This document shows positions 31,187 to 39,509 of a stretch of DNA of 64,000 bases, piece after piece. The position numbers and the translations under genes were made by a program. The stretch covers positions 31,957 through 95,956 of the forward strand of contig JBKQPG010000006.1 in assembly GCA_052145115.1 (NCBI GenBank), given 5' to 3'. Positions within the stretch are counted from its first letter, which is position 1. Every line of letters begins with the position of its first letter. Below the pieces are notes generated by a model, which was not told the DNA's origin, ran no database searches, and worked only from the letters and a program-made list of their open reading frames with translations. Source of the DNA: CAIVVT01 sp052145115 (GTDB lineage: Bacteria > Acidobacteriota > Terriglobia > Bryobacterales > Bryobacteraceae).

Positions 31187-31813
31187 CTATTTCTCCGCCT
31201 GCGGCCGCTTCTCAGTCGGCTGGTCCACCTGCTTTTCCGGGTTCGTCCCCGGGTTCGCCGCCGTCCCCGCTTCCGGCTTTTGTGCACGGCTGTTATCGGC
31301 GGCCTCGTTCAAATCGCTCAGCGTCTCCCTGATCTCGTAAACCAGACGCAGGCTCTCGTAGTATTTCCGGGCCTTCTGCCAACTGTGCCAGGCCCTGTCT
31401 TCCACCGTCGCCCAGACCTTGGCCGGCTGCAGGTCGGAAGGCTTCAGCGGGCGGATCGGCACGCCCGCCATGCGCCCCAGCATCGCGAACGAGAGTATCG
31501 TCATCGCCATGCCCATCGCGAATTTGGGCTGCAGCACCGGCTCGAGCCACCGCCCCAGCCACCGCCGCTTGCTCACCCGCACCGGCGCCAGGCCCCCGGC
31601 CCGCACCTCGAACAGAATCTTATTGACCAGCGTCGGCGGGACTTCCACATCCGCCGCGCGTTCCATGAACGCCAGCGCCGCGCGCCCGTCCGCCACCATT
31701 TGGCGGCAGCTCTCGCAGCCGCTCAGGTGCAGCTCGACCGTGGCCTTTTCGGCCTCCCGCACGGTGCCGTCAATGTAGTCGCAGATCAGCGCTTCCAGAT
31801 CGCTGCATTTCAT
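31187..31813 (-). CDS. Anti-sigma factor with zinc-finger N-terminus
   Basis: A 208-residue protein beginning MKCSDLEALICDYIDGTV and then HLSGCESCRQMV, the HxxxCxxC zinc-binding anti-sigma domain that clamps ECF sigma factors. A hydrophobic helix (FAMGMAMTILSFAMLG, about 95-110) anchors it in the inner membrane. The rest would be periplasmic: a helical segment (WHSWQKARKYYESLRLVYEIRETL) and a Pro/Glu-rich tail. Its ATG 31813 overlaps the sigma stop by four bases (ATGA), the usual coupling of a sigma/anti-sigma pair. Confidence 0.88.
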   Translation of the reverse strand: MKCSDLEALICDYIDGTVREAEKATVELHLSGCESCRQMVADGRAALAFMERAADVEVPPTLVNKILFEVRAGGLAPVRVSKRRWLGRWLEPVLQPKFAMGMAMTILSFAMLGRMAGVPIRPLKPSDLQPAKVWATVEDRAWHSWQKARKYYESLRLVYEIRETLSDLNEAADNSRAQKPEAGTAANPGTNPEKQVDQPTEKRPQAEK

Positions 31814-32496
31814 ACCACTACCTTCTGCCTGCGCAGAATCCGCACCAGTTCGGCCCGGCCCCTGTTCAGCCGGGATTTCACAGTGCCCTCGGGCACGCTC
31901 AGCGCCCCGGCGATCTCGCGGTACTCCAGCCCCTCCAGGTCGCGCAGAATCACGGTCTCCCGCAACTCCGGCGACAGTCTCACCAGCGCCGCCTGCAGCA
32001 CTTCGCCCGCTTCGCGCCCCGCCAGGATGGAATCCGTGCGCGACTCCACGGAGGTCTGCTCCTGCAGCATCGGCAACTGATCCTCAATCGAATCCGTCAT
32101 CCGCTCGGCGCGCGTCCGCCGGTAATTGTCGATCAGCAGGTTGCGCGTTAATCTCGTCAGCCAGACGGTGAACGAACCCTCGCCCGCGCGGAAGCTCTTC
32201 AGCGTGCGGAACACCCGCAGGAAGACCTCCTGCGTCAGGTCCTGGGCTTCCTGTTCCCGGGCCGTGAAGCGCAGGCAGATCGAGTACACACGCCGGGTGT
32301 GGGTCTTGACAAGATCCTCCCACGCTGTCTCTTCTCCGCGCATGCACCGCTCCACCAGCAGGGCATCCTGGTCCGGCTCACCCACCGCAGGACGCCCCCG
32401 GCCTAACCCATAGCCGAACACCGGCCGCCACGGCTTCGCCGTCCATCGCGGAACGCCCGCTGCCGGCATCGCCAGACCATGAGTGATCGCTGCCAT
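31810..32496 (-). CDS. ECF-family RNA polymerase sigma factor
   Basis: Sigma-70-type factor of 228 residues with regions 2 and 4 only. Region 2: RCMRGEETAWEDLVKTHTRRVYSICLRFT, EAQDLTQEVFLRVFRTL and FTVWLTRLTRNLLIDNYRR. Region 4: ALVRLSPELRETVILRDLEGLEYREIAGALSVPEGTVKSRLNRGRAEL. The first 38 residues are not family-like; GTG 32385 (VGEPDQDALLVERC) may be the true start, but AAGGAG ahead of ATG 32496 supports the long form. It heads a five-gene operon with its anti-sigma factor and three envelope proteins, which are its probable targets. Confidence 0.9.
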   Translation of the reverse strand: MAAITHGLAMPAAGVPRWTAKPWRPVFGYGLGRGRPAVGEPDQDALLVERCMRGEETAWEDLVKTHTRRVYSICLRFTAREQEAQDLTQEVFLRVFRTLKSFRAGEGSFTVWLTRLTRNLLIDNYRRTRAERMTDSIEDQLPMLQEQTSVESRTDSILAGREAGEVLQAALVRLSPELRETVILRDLEGLEYREIAGALSVPEGTVKSRLNRGRAELVRILRRQKVVV

Positions 32497-32903
32497 TGCC
32501 CCCGGGCGCTCCTTCCGGAAAGCGATTCCGGCCGCCCGGCCATCCTCCGGAAAGGGGCCGGCTGCCGTTTCTTGCCTTCCACCCTGAGAAACGACGAATT
32601 ATCATTAGAAGTTCGCGTAAATTGCCGGGTTGGCGAATGGACCTTCATAATTCTATGCCATTGAAGCCTCGCCTGGAGAGCCCCTGCGGCCTTTTGAATG
32701 CTCTGCCGCTGCAGATTGCATTCCGGCCCAGGCGCCTCCTATGCTGGCTGCGCGGCCGCAGGCCGGACCCGGCTCCGGCCGCGCCTTCTATTCGATTTGT
32801 GTCATTTGACGCAATATGCCTGTTGGATCGTGTCACGACCGGGCCTGGGGTCGGGTTCCGAGCCATTTGGTCCGGCTCAGTCGTCTAAAGTGAGGGAGAT
32901 CTC
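32497..32903. other. Divergent intergenic region between the ECF operon and nrdR
   Basis: No gene is supported in these 407 bases. It must hold the ECF operon promoter (minus) and the nrdR promoter (plus). On the minus strand GATAAT (32603-32598) is a possible -10, in an AT-richer patch that also has GAACTT, but I could not pair it with a convincing -35. A CTTCCGGAAAG-type dyad occurs near 32513-32523. No nrdR-box was recognised. Confidence 0.5.
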
Positions 32904-33371
32904 TTGAACTGCCCATTCTGTGGATTTAAGGAAGACCGGGTGATCGACAGCCGCGAGAGCAAGGAAGGCGACGTCATCCGCCGGCGCAGGGAATGCCTGC
33001 AGTGTTTGCGTCGATTTACTACATATGAGAGAATCGACGAAATCCCGTATATGGTCGTCAAGAAGGACGGCCGCCGCGAGAAGTTCGACCGCCAGAAAGT
33101 CCTGACCGGCCTGCTGAAGGCGTGCGAAAAGCGACCCGTGGGCATGGCCAAACTGGCCCAACTGGTCGATGAGGTGGAGGGGCTGCTGTCGGAGAAGGCC
33201 GAACGCGAAATCGAAACCACCGAGATCGGCGAGTTCCTGATGCGCCGCCTGGCCGGTCTGGACAAGATCGCCTACGTCCGGTTTGCCTCGGTGTACCGCG
33301 ATTTCCAGGACGTTGAGGCCTTTTTCAACGAGCTCAAGGACATGATGAAAATGAAGGGAAGAAAGGAGTAA
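32904..33371 (+). CDS. nrdR: Transcriptional repressor NrdR
   Basis: A 155-residue repressor of ribonucleotide reductase genes. It has the N-terminal zinc ribbon (CPFCGFKEDRVIDSRESKEGDVIRRRRECLQC; Cys 3, 6, 31, 34) and an ATP-cone domain (about 47-137, PYMVVKKDGRREKFDRQKVLTGL) that senses ATP/dATP. The start is TTG 32904, the only codon that gives the complete zinc ribbon, with AGGGAG five bases before it. No nrd genes are in the window; the neighbour downstream is the sigma factor. Confidence 0.95.
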   Translation: MNCPFCGFKEDRVIDSRESKEGDVIRRRRECLQCLRRFTTYERIDEIPYMVVKKDGRREKFDRQKVLTGLLKACEKRPVGMAKLAQLVDEVEGLLSEKAEREIETTEIGEFLMRRLAGLDKIAYVRFASVYRDFQDVEAFFNELKDMMKMKGRKE

Positions 33372-33694
33372 GGCACTTTTTTACAATGCCTTACCAGCTT
33401 TTTCGGTAGTGCGTGGAACGATCCCGCTCAGAATGCATCCAATACATTGAGGCTTAACAATGCGGAGGTAAGTGTGCTATCCTCGTTCGGAGCGTCTTCC
33501 CATCCTGCGGTTGGCCCCTGCCTCAATCGGTATAGTCGGAGCCCGGATGTCGCATCGGGGAGGGAAAAGGCTATCTCGACCGGCTGAAGGCCGACGGATT
33601 TTCCTCCGCCGGCTGACGCCTGGACCGGTCTCGTTTTGCATCGAGAGACTGTTGAACGAGATAATCTGTCCCCGGTCCGGGAGGTAATTAACCA
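33372..33694. other. Leader region of the primary-type sigma factor
   Basis: These 323 bases contain no supported gene. An extended -10 (TGCTATCCT, 33475-33483) with no paired -35 would start an mRNA near 33490 with about 200 bases of untranslated leader. The leader ends with GGGAGG (33680-33685), nine bases before GTG 33695. Whether the leader folds into a regulatory structure cannot be judged by eye; GCCGAAGGCCGG-like GC dyads are present around 33580-33615. Confidence 0.45.
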
Positions 33695-35221
33695 GTGGAT
33701 CAATTCGAAGATCAATTTCTTACAGATGCGCCGGATGGCCTCGCCATAGCGTTTGACGAGGACGCCAATTTCTTCCATCCCGAGGATGTGCAGGAGGAAG
33801 ACCTGCATGCGGTGCAAGTTGTTGAGGAATCGATCTATACCGATGACCCGGTACGGGTCTATCTGCGCGAGATGGGCGCCGTACCGCTGCTCACCCGCGA
33901 AGGGGAAGTGGACCTCGCGCGCAAGATGGAGCGCGGCAAGCTGCGCATGCAGAAGGCGATCAGCCGCTCCGCGCTGGTACAGCTCCATATCGCCGAGTTG
34001 GCCGCGCAGATGCACCGCCGGGAAGCCGACCTCGAAGACTGGGTCGATCTCGGGGACGTGGAGGAGGGCTCGCCGGCTTTCGATAAGCGGATCAGTGATT
34101 TGCAGGCGCAGTTCGCGGCCTTCGGCGAGATCCACAAGGCGCTGCAAAAGGCCGAGGAAAGGGTCGAGCAGACGCCCGCCTCGAACAAGAAGCTGCGCCG
34201 CAAGGCGCAGGCCAGGTGCTATCGCGCCGCCGTCCATACTTCACTGGCCATCCGCCGTTTTCCCTGGCACTCGCCCAAGTGGCGCCAGTTTTCCATCTCC
34301 ATCGAAAAGGTGGTCGATGAGATGGCGCACATCGAGGCCGAGGTTCGCCGTCTCGAGCAGCGCAAGGACAACCACCAGGGCCGGATCCGCGAGTTGAAGC
34401 GCGAGATTCGGCGCCGCGAGGCCTCCGCCGCCGCCACGCTGACCGACCTGCGCCACACCCTGCACATCATTCGCCAGGGCGAGCATGAGGCCGAACGGGC
34501 CAAGAAGGATCTGGTCGAGGCCAACCTCCGGCTGGTCGTTTCGGTGGCCAAGAAATACGTCAATCGCGGGCTGCATCTTCTTGATTTGATTCAGGAAGGA
34601 AATATCGGCCTGATGAGGGCCGCGGACAAGTTCGAGTACCGCCGCGGCTACAAGTTCTCGACCTATGCGACGTGGTGGATCCGCCAGGCGATTACGCGCG
34701 CCATCGCCGACCAGTCGCGCACCATCCGCATCCCCGTTCACATGAACGAGTCGATGAACAAGTTCCTGCGCGCCACGCGTGAACTGGAGAAGGAGCTCGG
34801 CCGTTCTCCTACAAATGAGGAAATAAGCCGCCGGATGGACATTCCGGTGGAGAAGGTCCAGAAGCTCAAGACCATCTCCCGCGACCCGGTTTCGCTCGAA
34901 ACGCCCGTCGGCCGCGACGGCGAGTCGGCATTGGGCGACCTGATCGAGGACCGCTGGGTGGCCTCGCCCGTGGATTCGGTCATCGACTCCAACATCCGCG
35001 AGGAGACGGCGGCCATCCTGAAGACACTTTCGCCAAAAGAAGAGAAAGTCATCCGCCTGCGCTTCGGGATCGGTTGCGACCGCGAGCATACGCTGGAAGA
35101 GATAGGCCAGCAATTCGATGTCACGCGCGAGCGCATCCGCCAGATTGAAGCCAAGGCGCTGCGGCAACTGCGCTCGCCCGAGCGCGCGCGGCATCTGCGC
35201 GCCTTACTCGCCGCGCGCTGA
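33695..35221 (+). CDS. rpoD: RNA polymerase sigma factor, primary type (RpoD/SigA-like)
   Basis: A 508-residue group 1/2 sigma-70. After an acidic N-terminus (1-48) comes region 1.2 (DDPVRVYLREMGAVPLLTREGEVDLARKME), a non-conserved helical insert of roughly 180 residues rich in Arg and Glu, then region 2 (VEANLRLVVSVAKKYVNRG, DLIQEGNIGLMRAADKFEYRRGYKFSTYATWWIRQAI), region 3 and region 4 (SPKEEKVIRLRFGIG, TLEEIGQQFDVTRERIRQIEAKALRQLR). The start is GTG 33695 with GGGAGG nine bases upstream. It could be the housekeeping factor or a close group 2 paralogue; dnaG and rpsU, often beside rpoD, are absent. Confidence 0.9.
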   Translation: MDQFEDQFLTDAPDGLAIAFDEDANFFHPEDVQEEDLHAVQVVEESIYTDDPVRVYLREMGAVPLLTREGEVDLARKMERGKLRMQKAISRSALVQLHIAELAAQMHRREADLEDWVDLGDVEEGSPAFDKRISDLQAQFAAFGEIHKALQKAEERVEQTPASNKKLRRKAQARCYRAAVHTSLAIRRFPWHSPKWRQFSISIEKVVDEMAHIEAEVRRLEQRKDNHQGRIRELKREIRRREASAAATLTDLRHTLHIIRQGEHEAERAKKDLVEANLRLVVSVAKKYVNRGLHLLDLIQEGNIGLMRAADKFEYRRGYKFSTYATWWIRQAITRAIADQSRTIRIPVHMNESMNKFLRATRELEKELGRSPTNEEISRRMDIPVEKVQKLKTISRDPVSLETPVGRDGESALGDLIEDRWVASPVDSVIDSNIREETAAILKTLSPKEEKVIRLRFGIGCDREHTLEEIGQQFDVTRERIRQIEAKALRQLRSPERARHLRALLAAR

Positions 35222-35295
35222 TTTTACAGATGTAAGATATTGGACCGAGGCCGTGGTTCCGCCCTGGTTGCGTCCTTCCGCCCTGCGCTCGGGGC

Positions 35296-36366
35296 TCATT
35301 CCACCCCGTGCCCGGCCCGGGCCAGCAGCGTGCGCAGCTCATCCAGCGCGGCGGTCATCTCCGGCAGGCGGTTCTGCAGGGCCAGGATCTCGAGGTACTG
35401 CTTGAGCGGGCGCGCCGGCACGCCCCAGTAGGTCTGGCCGCCGCCGGGCAGGATCTTGCCGGGCAGGACGCCGCACTTGGAGCCGAGGATTGCGCCGCTG
35501 CGGATGCGCACGTTGTCGCCGATGCCTACCTGGCCTCCGATGACGCACCAGTCCTCGATGGTGGAGCCGCCGCCGACTCCGGCCTGAGCGACGATCAGGA
35601 CGTGGCGGCCGATCCGGCAGTTGTGGCCGATGTGCACCATGTCGTCGAACTTGGTCCCGTCGCCGATTTCGGTTGCGCCGAGCGCCGCGCGATCCACCGT
35701 GCAGTTGGCGCCGAGCTCGACGTCGTTGCCCAGGATGACGCGCCCGATCTGGGGGAACTTCTCGTAGCCTTGCGGCGTGCGGTTGAAGCCGAAACCGTCC
35801 GCGCCGAGCACGACGCCGGAGTGCAGGATGCATCGCGCGCCAACGATGGTCCCGGCATAGAGGGTGACGCGGGCGTGGAGCGTCGAATCCGCGCCGATGC
35901 GCGCGCCGGGTCCAATGAAACAATGCGCACCGATGGCACTGCGGTCGCCGATAACGGCATCGTCCGAGATGACGGCAAAGGGCCCGATCGAGACGTCCGC
36001 GCCGATGGCGGCCGTGGCGGCGACCAGCGCGGTGGGGTGGATGCCGGGCTCGGGACGCGCGGGCGGATGGAGGCGGGCCACGACGCGGCCGAAGGCGGCA
36101 CGCGGATCGGGAGCGCGGATGATGGTGCGGGCGATAGTAACGTCGGGGGCCATGCCGGCGGATTTGTCGGGGGCGTTGTCAAAGTCCGGCGGGACGATCA
36201 GGCAGCCGGCGCGCGAGGCGGCGGCGTCGCGGCCGGCTTTGCGCGGCAGGGCGAAGGCGATGTCGTCGGGGCCGGCAGTGTCGAGCGGGGCGGCGTGGAG
36301 GATTTCCAGCGCGGCGTCGCCTTCGAATGGCAGGCCCAACCAGTGTGCGATTGCAGATACTGTCAT
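35296..36366 (-). CDS. lpxD: UDP-3-O-acylglucosamine N-acyltransferase LpxD
   Basis: Third step of lipid A synthesis: adds the N-linked acyl chain to UDP-3-O-acylglucosamine, using acyl carrier protein. The 356 residues have an N-terminal uridine-binding domain (about 1-100), a left-handed beta-helix of hexapeptide repeats (IGADVSIGPFAVISDDAVIGDRS onward), the catalytic His in HIGHNCRIG (about 240-245), GFGFNRTPQGYEKFPQIG, and a C-terminal helix (LKQYLEILALQNRLPEM). It is divergent from lpxA with 25 bases between the two start codons. Presence of both genes implies a lipid-A-containing outer membrane. Confidence 0.95.
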   Translation of the reverse strand: MTVSAIAHWLGLPFEGDAALEILHAAPLDTAGPDDIAFALPRKAGRDAAASRAGCLIVPPDFDNAPDKSAGMAPDVTIARTIIRAPDPRAAFGRVVARLHPPARPEPGIHPTALVAATAAIGADVSIGPFAVISDDAVIGDRSAIGAHCFIGPGARIGADSTLHARVTLYAGTIVGARCILHSGVVLGADGFGFNRTPQGYEKFPQIGRVILGNDVELGANCTVDRAALGATEIGDGTKFDDMVHIGHNCRIGRHVLIVAQAGVGGGSTIEDWCVIGGQVGIGDNVRIRSGAILGSKCGVLPGKILPGGGQTYWGVPARPLKQYLEILALQNRLPEMTAALDELRTLLARAGHGVE

Positions 36367-36373
36367 GGCGTGG

Positions 36374-36383
36374 CTTGTACGAT
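36374..36383. promoter_or_regulatory. Candidate overlapping -10 elements for divergent lpxD and lpxA
   Basis: On the minus strand TACAAG (36379-36374) lies seven bases before the lpxD ATG 36366. On the plus strand TACGAT (36378-36383) lies eight bases before the lpxA ATG 36392. Each matches TATAAT at four positions and neither gene has a Shine-Dalgarno sequence in the 25-base gap. If real, both mRNAs would be leaderless and their promoters would interleave. Confidence 0.35.
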
Positions 36384-36391
36384 AGCAGTGT

Positions 36392-37207
36392 ATGCCAGTT
36401 GATGCATCGGCCTATGTCGCCCCCACGGCGCGGGTCCATCCGGAGGCGCGCATCGGAGCCCAATGCCGCGTCGGCGAGTACTGCGTGATCGAGCCGGACG
36501 TGGTGCTCGGAATGGGCTGCGTACTCGAGCCGTACGTCTATATCAAGCGCTGGACCACGCTAGGCGAGGCCAACGAAATCTCGGCCGGCACGGTGCTGGG
36601 CACCGATCCTCTCGACAAGAACTTCAGCGGCGAACGGAGCTATCTGCGCATCGGCAACCGCAACCGGATTCGCGAGCATTACACGATCTCGCGCGGCACC
36701 GCGCCGGAGTCGGAGACCGTGCTGGGCGACGCGAACTACATCATGACCTCGGGCCACATCGCGCACAATTGCCGCATCGGGTCAAACACGGTGCTGGCCA
36801 GTTGTTCGCTGGTGTCGGGCTACGTCGAGATCGAGGACCAGGCGTTCGTCTCCGGCCAGATCGCGATCCACCAGTTCTGCCGGATCGGGCGGCTGGCGAT
36901 GATCGCCGGCGGCGTGCGGGTGAACCTGGACGCGCCGCCGTTCTTCCTCTACGGCGGGCTGTACATCAAGCCCGACGGGTTGAACAAGGTCGGCCTGCGG
37001 CGCGCGGGATTCACTCCGGAGCAGATGAACGTCCTCAAGCAGGCGTACCAGTTGCTGTATCGCTCCGGGCTGAAACTGGCCGACGCGCTGGAGCGGATTG
37101 AGCGCGAGATTCCGGACGAGAACACGCTGCACCTGGTGGAGTTCATCCGCGGCAGCAAGCGCGGCATCGCGCGGGAGGCGGGGCGGAGCCAGGAAGCGCC
37201 GGAATAG
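36392..37207 (+). CDS. lpxA: UDP-N-acetylglucosamine O-acyltransferase LpxA
   Basis: First step of lipid A synthesis: transfers a 3-hydroxyacyl chain to UDP-GlcNAc. The 271 residues form a hexapeptide-repeat beta-helix (HPEARIGAQCRVGEYCVIEPDVVLGMG), with the catalytic His in SGHIAHNCRIG (about 125), AIHQFCRIG, and the C-terminal helical region GLNKVGLRRAGFTPEQMNVLKQAY. Those match LpxA rather than LpxD. fabZ and lpxB, often adjacent, are not in the window. Confidence 0.95.
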   Translation: MPVDASAYVAPTARVHPEARIGAQCRVGEYCVIEPDVVLGMGCVLEPYVYIKRWTTLGEANEISAGTVLGTDPLDKNFSGERSYLRIGNRNRIREHYTISRGTAPESETVLGDANYIMTSGHIAHNCRIGSNTVLASCSLVSGYVEIEDQAFVSGQIAIHQFCRIGRLAMIAGGVRVNLDAPPFFLYGGLYIKPDGLNKVGLRRAGFTPEQMNVLKQAYQLLYRSGLKLADALERIEREIPDENTLHLVEFIRGSKRGIAREAGRSQEAPE

Positions 37208-37384
37208 GGTAGCGCGGCGCGGCGGGCGTCTGAACGCGCGCAGCGGCGCGAAGTTGAGTTGAGGAACTCACCTGGCTTCTCCGTTTCCAGAGCACCCCAC
37301 TGAGCCGGTTGGATGTACAATCTACGGTGGCCGGGAGGCGGTAACGCCAATCATGGCCGCGTTTCCGATGGAGGAGGGGCGAGC

Positions 37385-37762
37385 ATGGCGCTTTCTCTTG
37401 ACGCGGGTTGGATCGGGATCTGCCTGGGTTGCATTGCCGGAGCGATCCAGGGGCTGTTTTTCCACCGCGAGCAGTGGCTGGGCGGCTACAACTCATGGGC
37501 CAGGCGGATGCTGCGGCTGGGCCACATCTCGCTGGTGGCGCTGGGACTGATCAACCTGGCATTCGCGTTCACGGTCAAAGCCTGTGGCCTCACGGAGGGC
37601 ATCGCCTGGCCGTCGCGGCTGCTGGTCGTCGGCATCACCACGATGCCCGTGCTGTGCTACCTGTCGGCATTCCGGCCCGTCTTCCGGCACCTGTTCTTCA
37701 TCCCGGCGCTGAGCGTGATCGCCGCGGCGGCGGTGACGGCGTGGCGTGTCCTGATCCGATGA
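37385..37762 (+). CDS. Four-helix membrane protein of unknown function
   Basis: A 125-residue hydrophobic protein with about four membrane segments (WIGICLGCIAGAIQGLFF, GHISLVALGLINLAFAFTV, LLVVGITTMPVLCYLSAF, LFFIPALSVIAAAAVTAW). GGAGGAGGGG just before ATG 37385 is a strong ribosome binding site; the longer frame upstream has no membrane character. Its stop overlaps the radical SAM start (ATGA), so the two are co-translated. I do not recognise the family. Confidence 0.7.
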   Translation: MALSLDAGWIGICLGCIAGAIQGLFFHREQWLGGYNSWARRMLRLGHISLVALGLINLAFAFTVKACGLTEGIAWPSRLLVVGITTMPVLCYLSAFRPVFRHLFFIPALSVIAAAAVTAWRVLIR

Positions 37763-39084
37763 AGATCGGCCTGATCGCGATGAGCGGCATCCGCGCCTGC
37801 GACGCGGAGCTGCTGCGCCTGGGGCTGACCCTGCCCGGATTCGTCGAGCGCAGCAAGACGATCGCGCAATTGCCTAGTCTGGGCCTTCTGACCCTGGCCG
37901 GCATGACGCCGGGCGAGCACGAAGTGCACTACATCGAAATGCCGGAGTTCACCGCGTCGACCAAGATCCCGGGGGATCTCGACCTGGCGGCGATCTCCAC
38001 GTACAGCGCGCGAGTGGGCGAGGCGTACGCGCTGGCGGACCGGTACCGGGAGCTTGGCATCCCCACGGTGATCGGCGGACCGCACGTCACGGCGCTAAGC
38101 GAGGAGGCGGCGGCGCATTGCTCGGCCGTGGTCATCGGTGAGGGCGAGGCGTGCTGGGAAGAGGTGCTGCGGGATTGCGCCGCGGGGCGGCTGCGGCGGT
38201 TTTACGGATCGCGAGAGAGCCGGTTCGACATGGCGGACGCTCCGATGCCCGCATTCGAATTGCTGGATCCGTCGAAGTACAACCGGATCACGGTGCAAAC
38301 GAGCCGCGGGTGCCCGCATCAATGCGAGTTCTGCGGGAGCTCGGTGCTGCTGACCGCGAGCTACAAGCAGAAGCCGATGGAAAAGGTGCTGGCGGAGATC
38401 GACCGGATTCAGACGATCTGGGAGCACCCTTTCCTGGAGTTCGCGGACGACAACACGTTCATCGATCGGAAGTACTGGAAGAGGCTGCTGACGGCGCTGA
38501 GGGAGCGGCAGGTGCGATGGTTCACGGAAACGGATGTCTCCGTCAGCCAGGATGCCGAATTGCTGCAGCTTATGCGCGAGAGCGGTTGCGCGCAGGTGCT
38601 GATCGGGTTCGAGAGCCCGTTCGAAGAGCGATTGCGCGGCATCGAGCTGCGGGGAGACTGGAAGCGGAAGCAACTGCCGCGCTACGCGGAAGCGATCCGC
38701 ACGATTCAGGACCAAGGCATCACCGTGAATGGCTGCTTCGTGCTGGGATTGGATGGCGACGGTAGCGAGGTCTTCGACCGCGTGTTCTCGTTTGTCGAGG
38801 AGACCGGGCTGTACGAGGTGCAGGTAACGATCCTCACCGCTTTCCCCGGGACCCCACTGTACGCGCGGTTGAAGCATGAGGGTCGTATCCTGGAAGACGG
38901 GCGCTGGGACAAGTGCACGCTGTTCGACGTGAATTTCAGGCCGGCGGGGATGAGCGCGGAGGAACTGGCGGAGGGATTCAGGAAGCTCGTGGTGAGACTC
39001 TATGGCGAGGAAAACACGAACCGGCGGAGGGGTGCCTTCATGAACCGGCTCAGGAGCCTTAGCCAGGAAAGGCAGGTCCAATGA
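37759..39084 (+). CDS. B12-binding-domain radical SAM protein
   Basis: A 441-residue enzyme. The N-terminal cobalamin-binding-like domain (about 1-140) includes SLGLLTLAGMTPGEHEV, AISTYSARVGEAYALADRY and GIPTVIGGPHVT. The radical SAM barrel has the cluster motif CPHQCEFCG (Cys about 185, 189, 192), FADDNTFID, and GFESPFEERL, and ends with a C-terminal extension (about 370-441). Such proteins often carry out methylations or rearrangements in lipid or cofactor synthesis, including hopanoid modification. The substrate is not indicated. ATG 37759 overlaps the upstream membrane-protein stop, and another membrane protein follows one base after its stop. Confidence 0.85.
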   Translation: MKIGLIAMSGIRACDAELLRLGLTLPGFVERSKTIAQLPSLGLLTLAGMTPGEHEVHYIEMPEFTASTKIPGDLDLAAISTYSARVGEAYALADRYRELGIPTVIGGPHVTALSEEAAAHCSAVVIGEGEACWEEVLRDCAAGRLRRFYGSRESRFDMADAPMPAFELLDPSKYNRITVQTSRGCPHQCEFCGSSVLLTASYKQKPMEKVLAEIDRIQTIWEHPFLEFADDNTFIDRKYWKRLLTALRERQVRWFTETDVSVSQDAELLQLMRESGCAQVLIGFESPFEERLRGIELRGDWKRKQLPRYAEAIRTIQDQGITVNGCFVLGLDGDGSEVFDRVFSFVEETGLYEVQVTILTAFPGTPLYARLKHEGRILEDGRWDKCTLFDVNFRPAGMSAEELAEGFRKLVVRLYGEENTNRRRGAFMNRLRSLSQERQVQ

Positions 39085-39085
39085 C

Positions 39086-39502
39086 ATGAAGAACAGAAAG
39101 GCGATTGCGGTGCTATTCGCGATCGCCGCGGCGTATGACGGGATCCTGGGGCTGGCGTTTCTCGTGGCCCACAAGGAGATCTTCGAGTGGTTCAAGGTGG
39201 CGCCGCCGAACCATGCGGCGTACGTTGAATTCCCGGCGGCGATGCTGGTGACGTTCGGGCTGATGTTCGCCGCAGTGGCGCGGGACCCGCTGGCCAACCG
39301 CAACCTGATCCCGTACGGAATGCTGCTGAAGGTCTCGTATTGCGGGGCGGCGTTCTGGCACTGGAGCCGCGCGGGGATTCCCGACATGTGGAAGCCGTGG
39401 GCCTTCATAGACCTGGTGTTCCTGGTGCTGTTCTACATGGCCTACCGCCAGATCGAACGGCAGGCGCAGGGCTCGCCAAGGCTTGCGTCGAGTGCCGCTT
39501 AG
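39086..39502 (+). CDS. Small multi-pass membrane protein of unknown function
   Basis: A 138-residue protein with about four hydrophobic segments (AIAVLFAIAAAYDGILGLAFLVA, FPAAMLVTFGLMFAAVA, LLKVSYCGAAFWHW, WAFIDLVFLVLFYMAYRQI). It starts one base after the radical SAM stop and so is probably its operon partner. No catalytic motif is visible. It is convergent with the LolC/E-type gene. Confidence 0.7.
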   Translation: MKNRKAIAVLFAIAAAYDGILGLAFLVAHKEIFEWFKVAPPNHAAYVEFPAAMLVTFGLMFAAVARDPLANRNLIPYGMLLKVSYCGAAFWHWSRAGIPDMWKPWAFIDLVFLVLFYMAYRQIERQAQGSPRLASSAA

Positions 39503-39509
39503 GCTGAGA

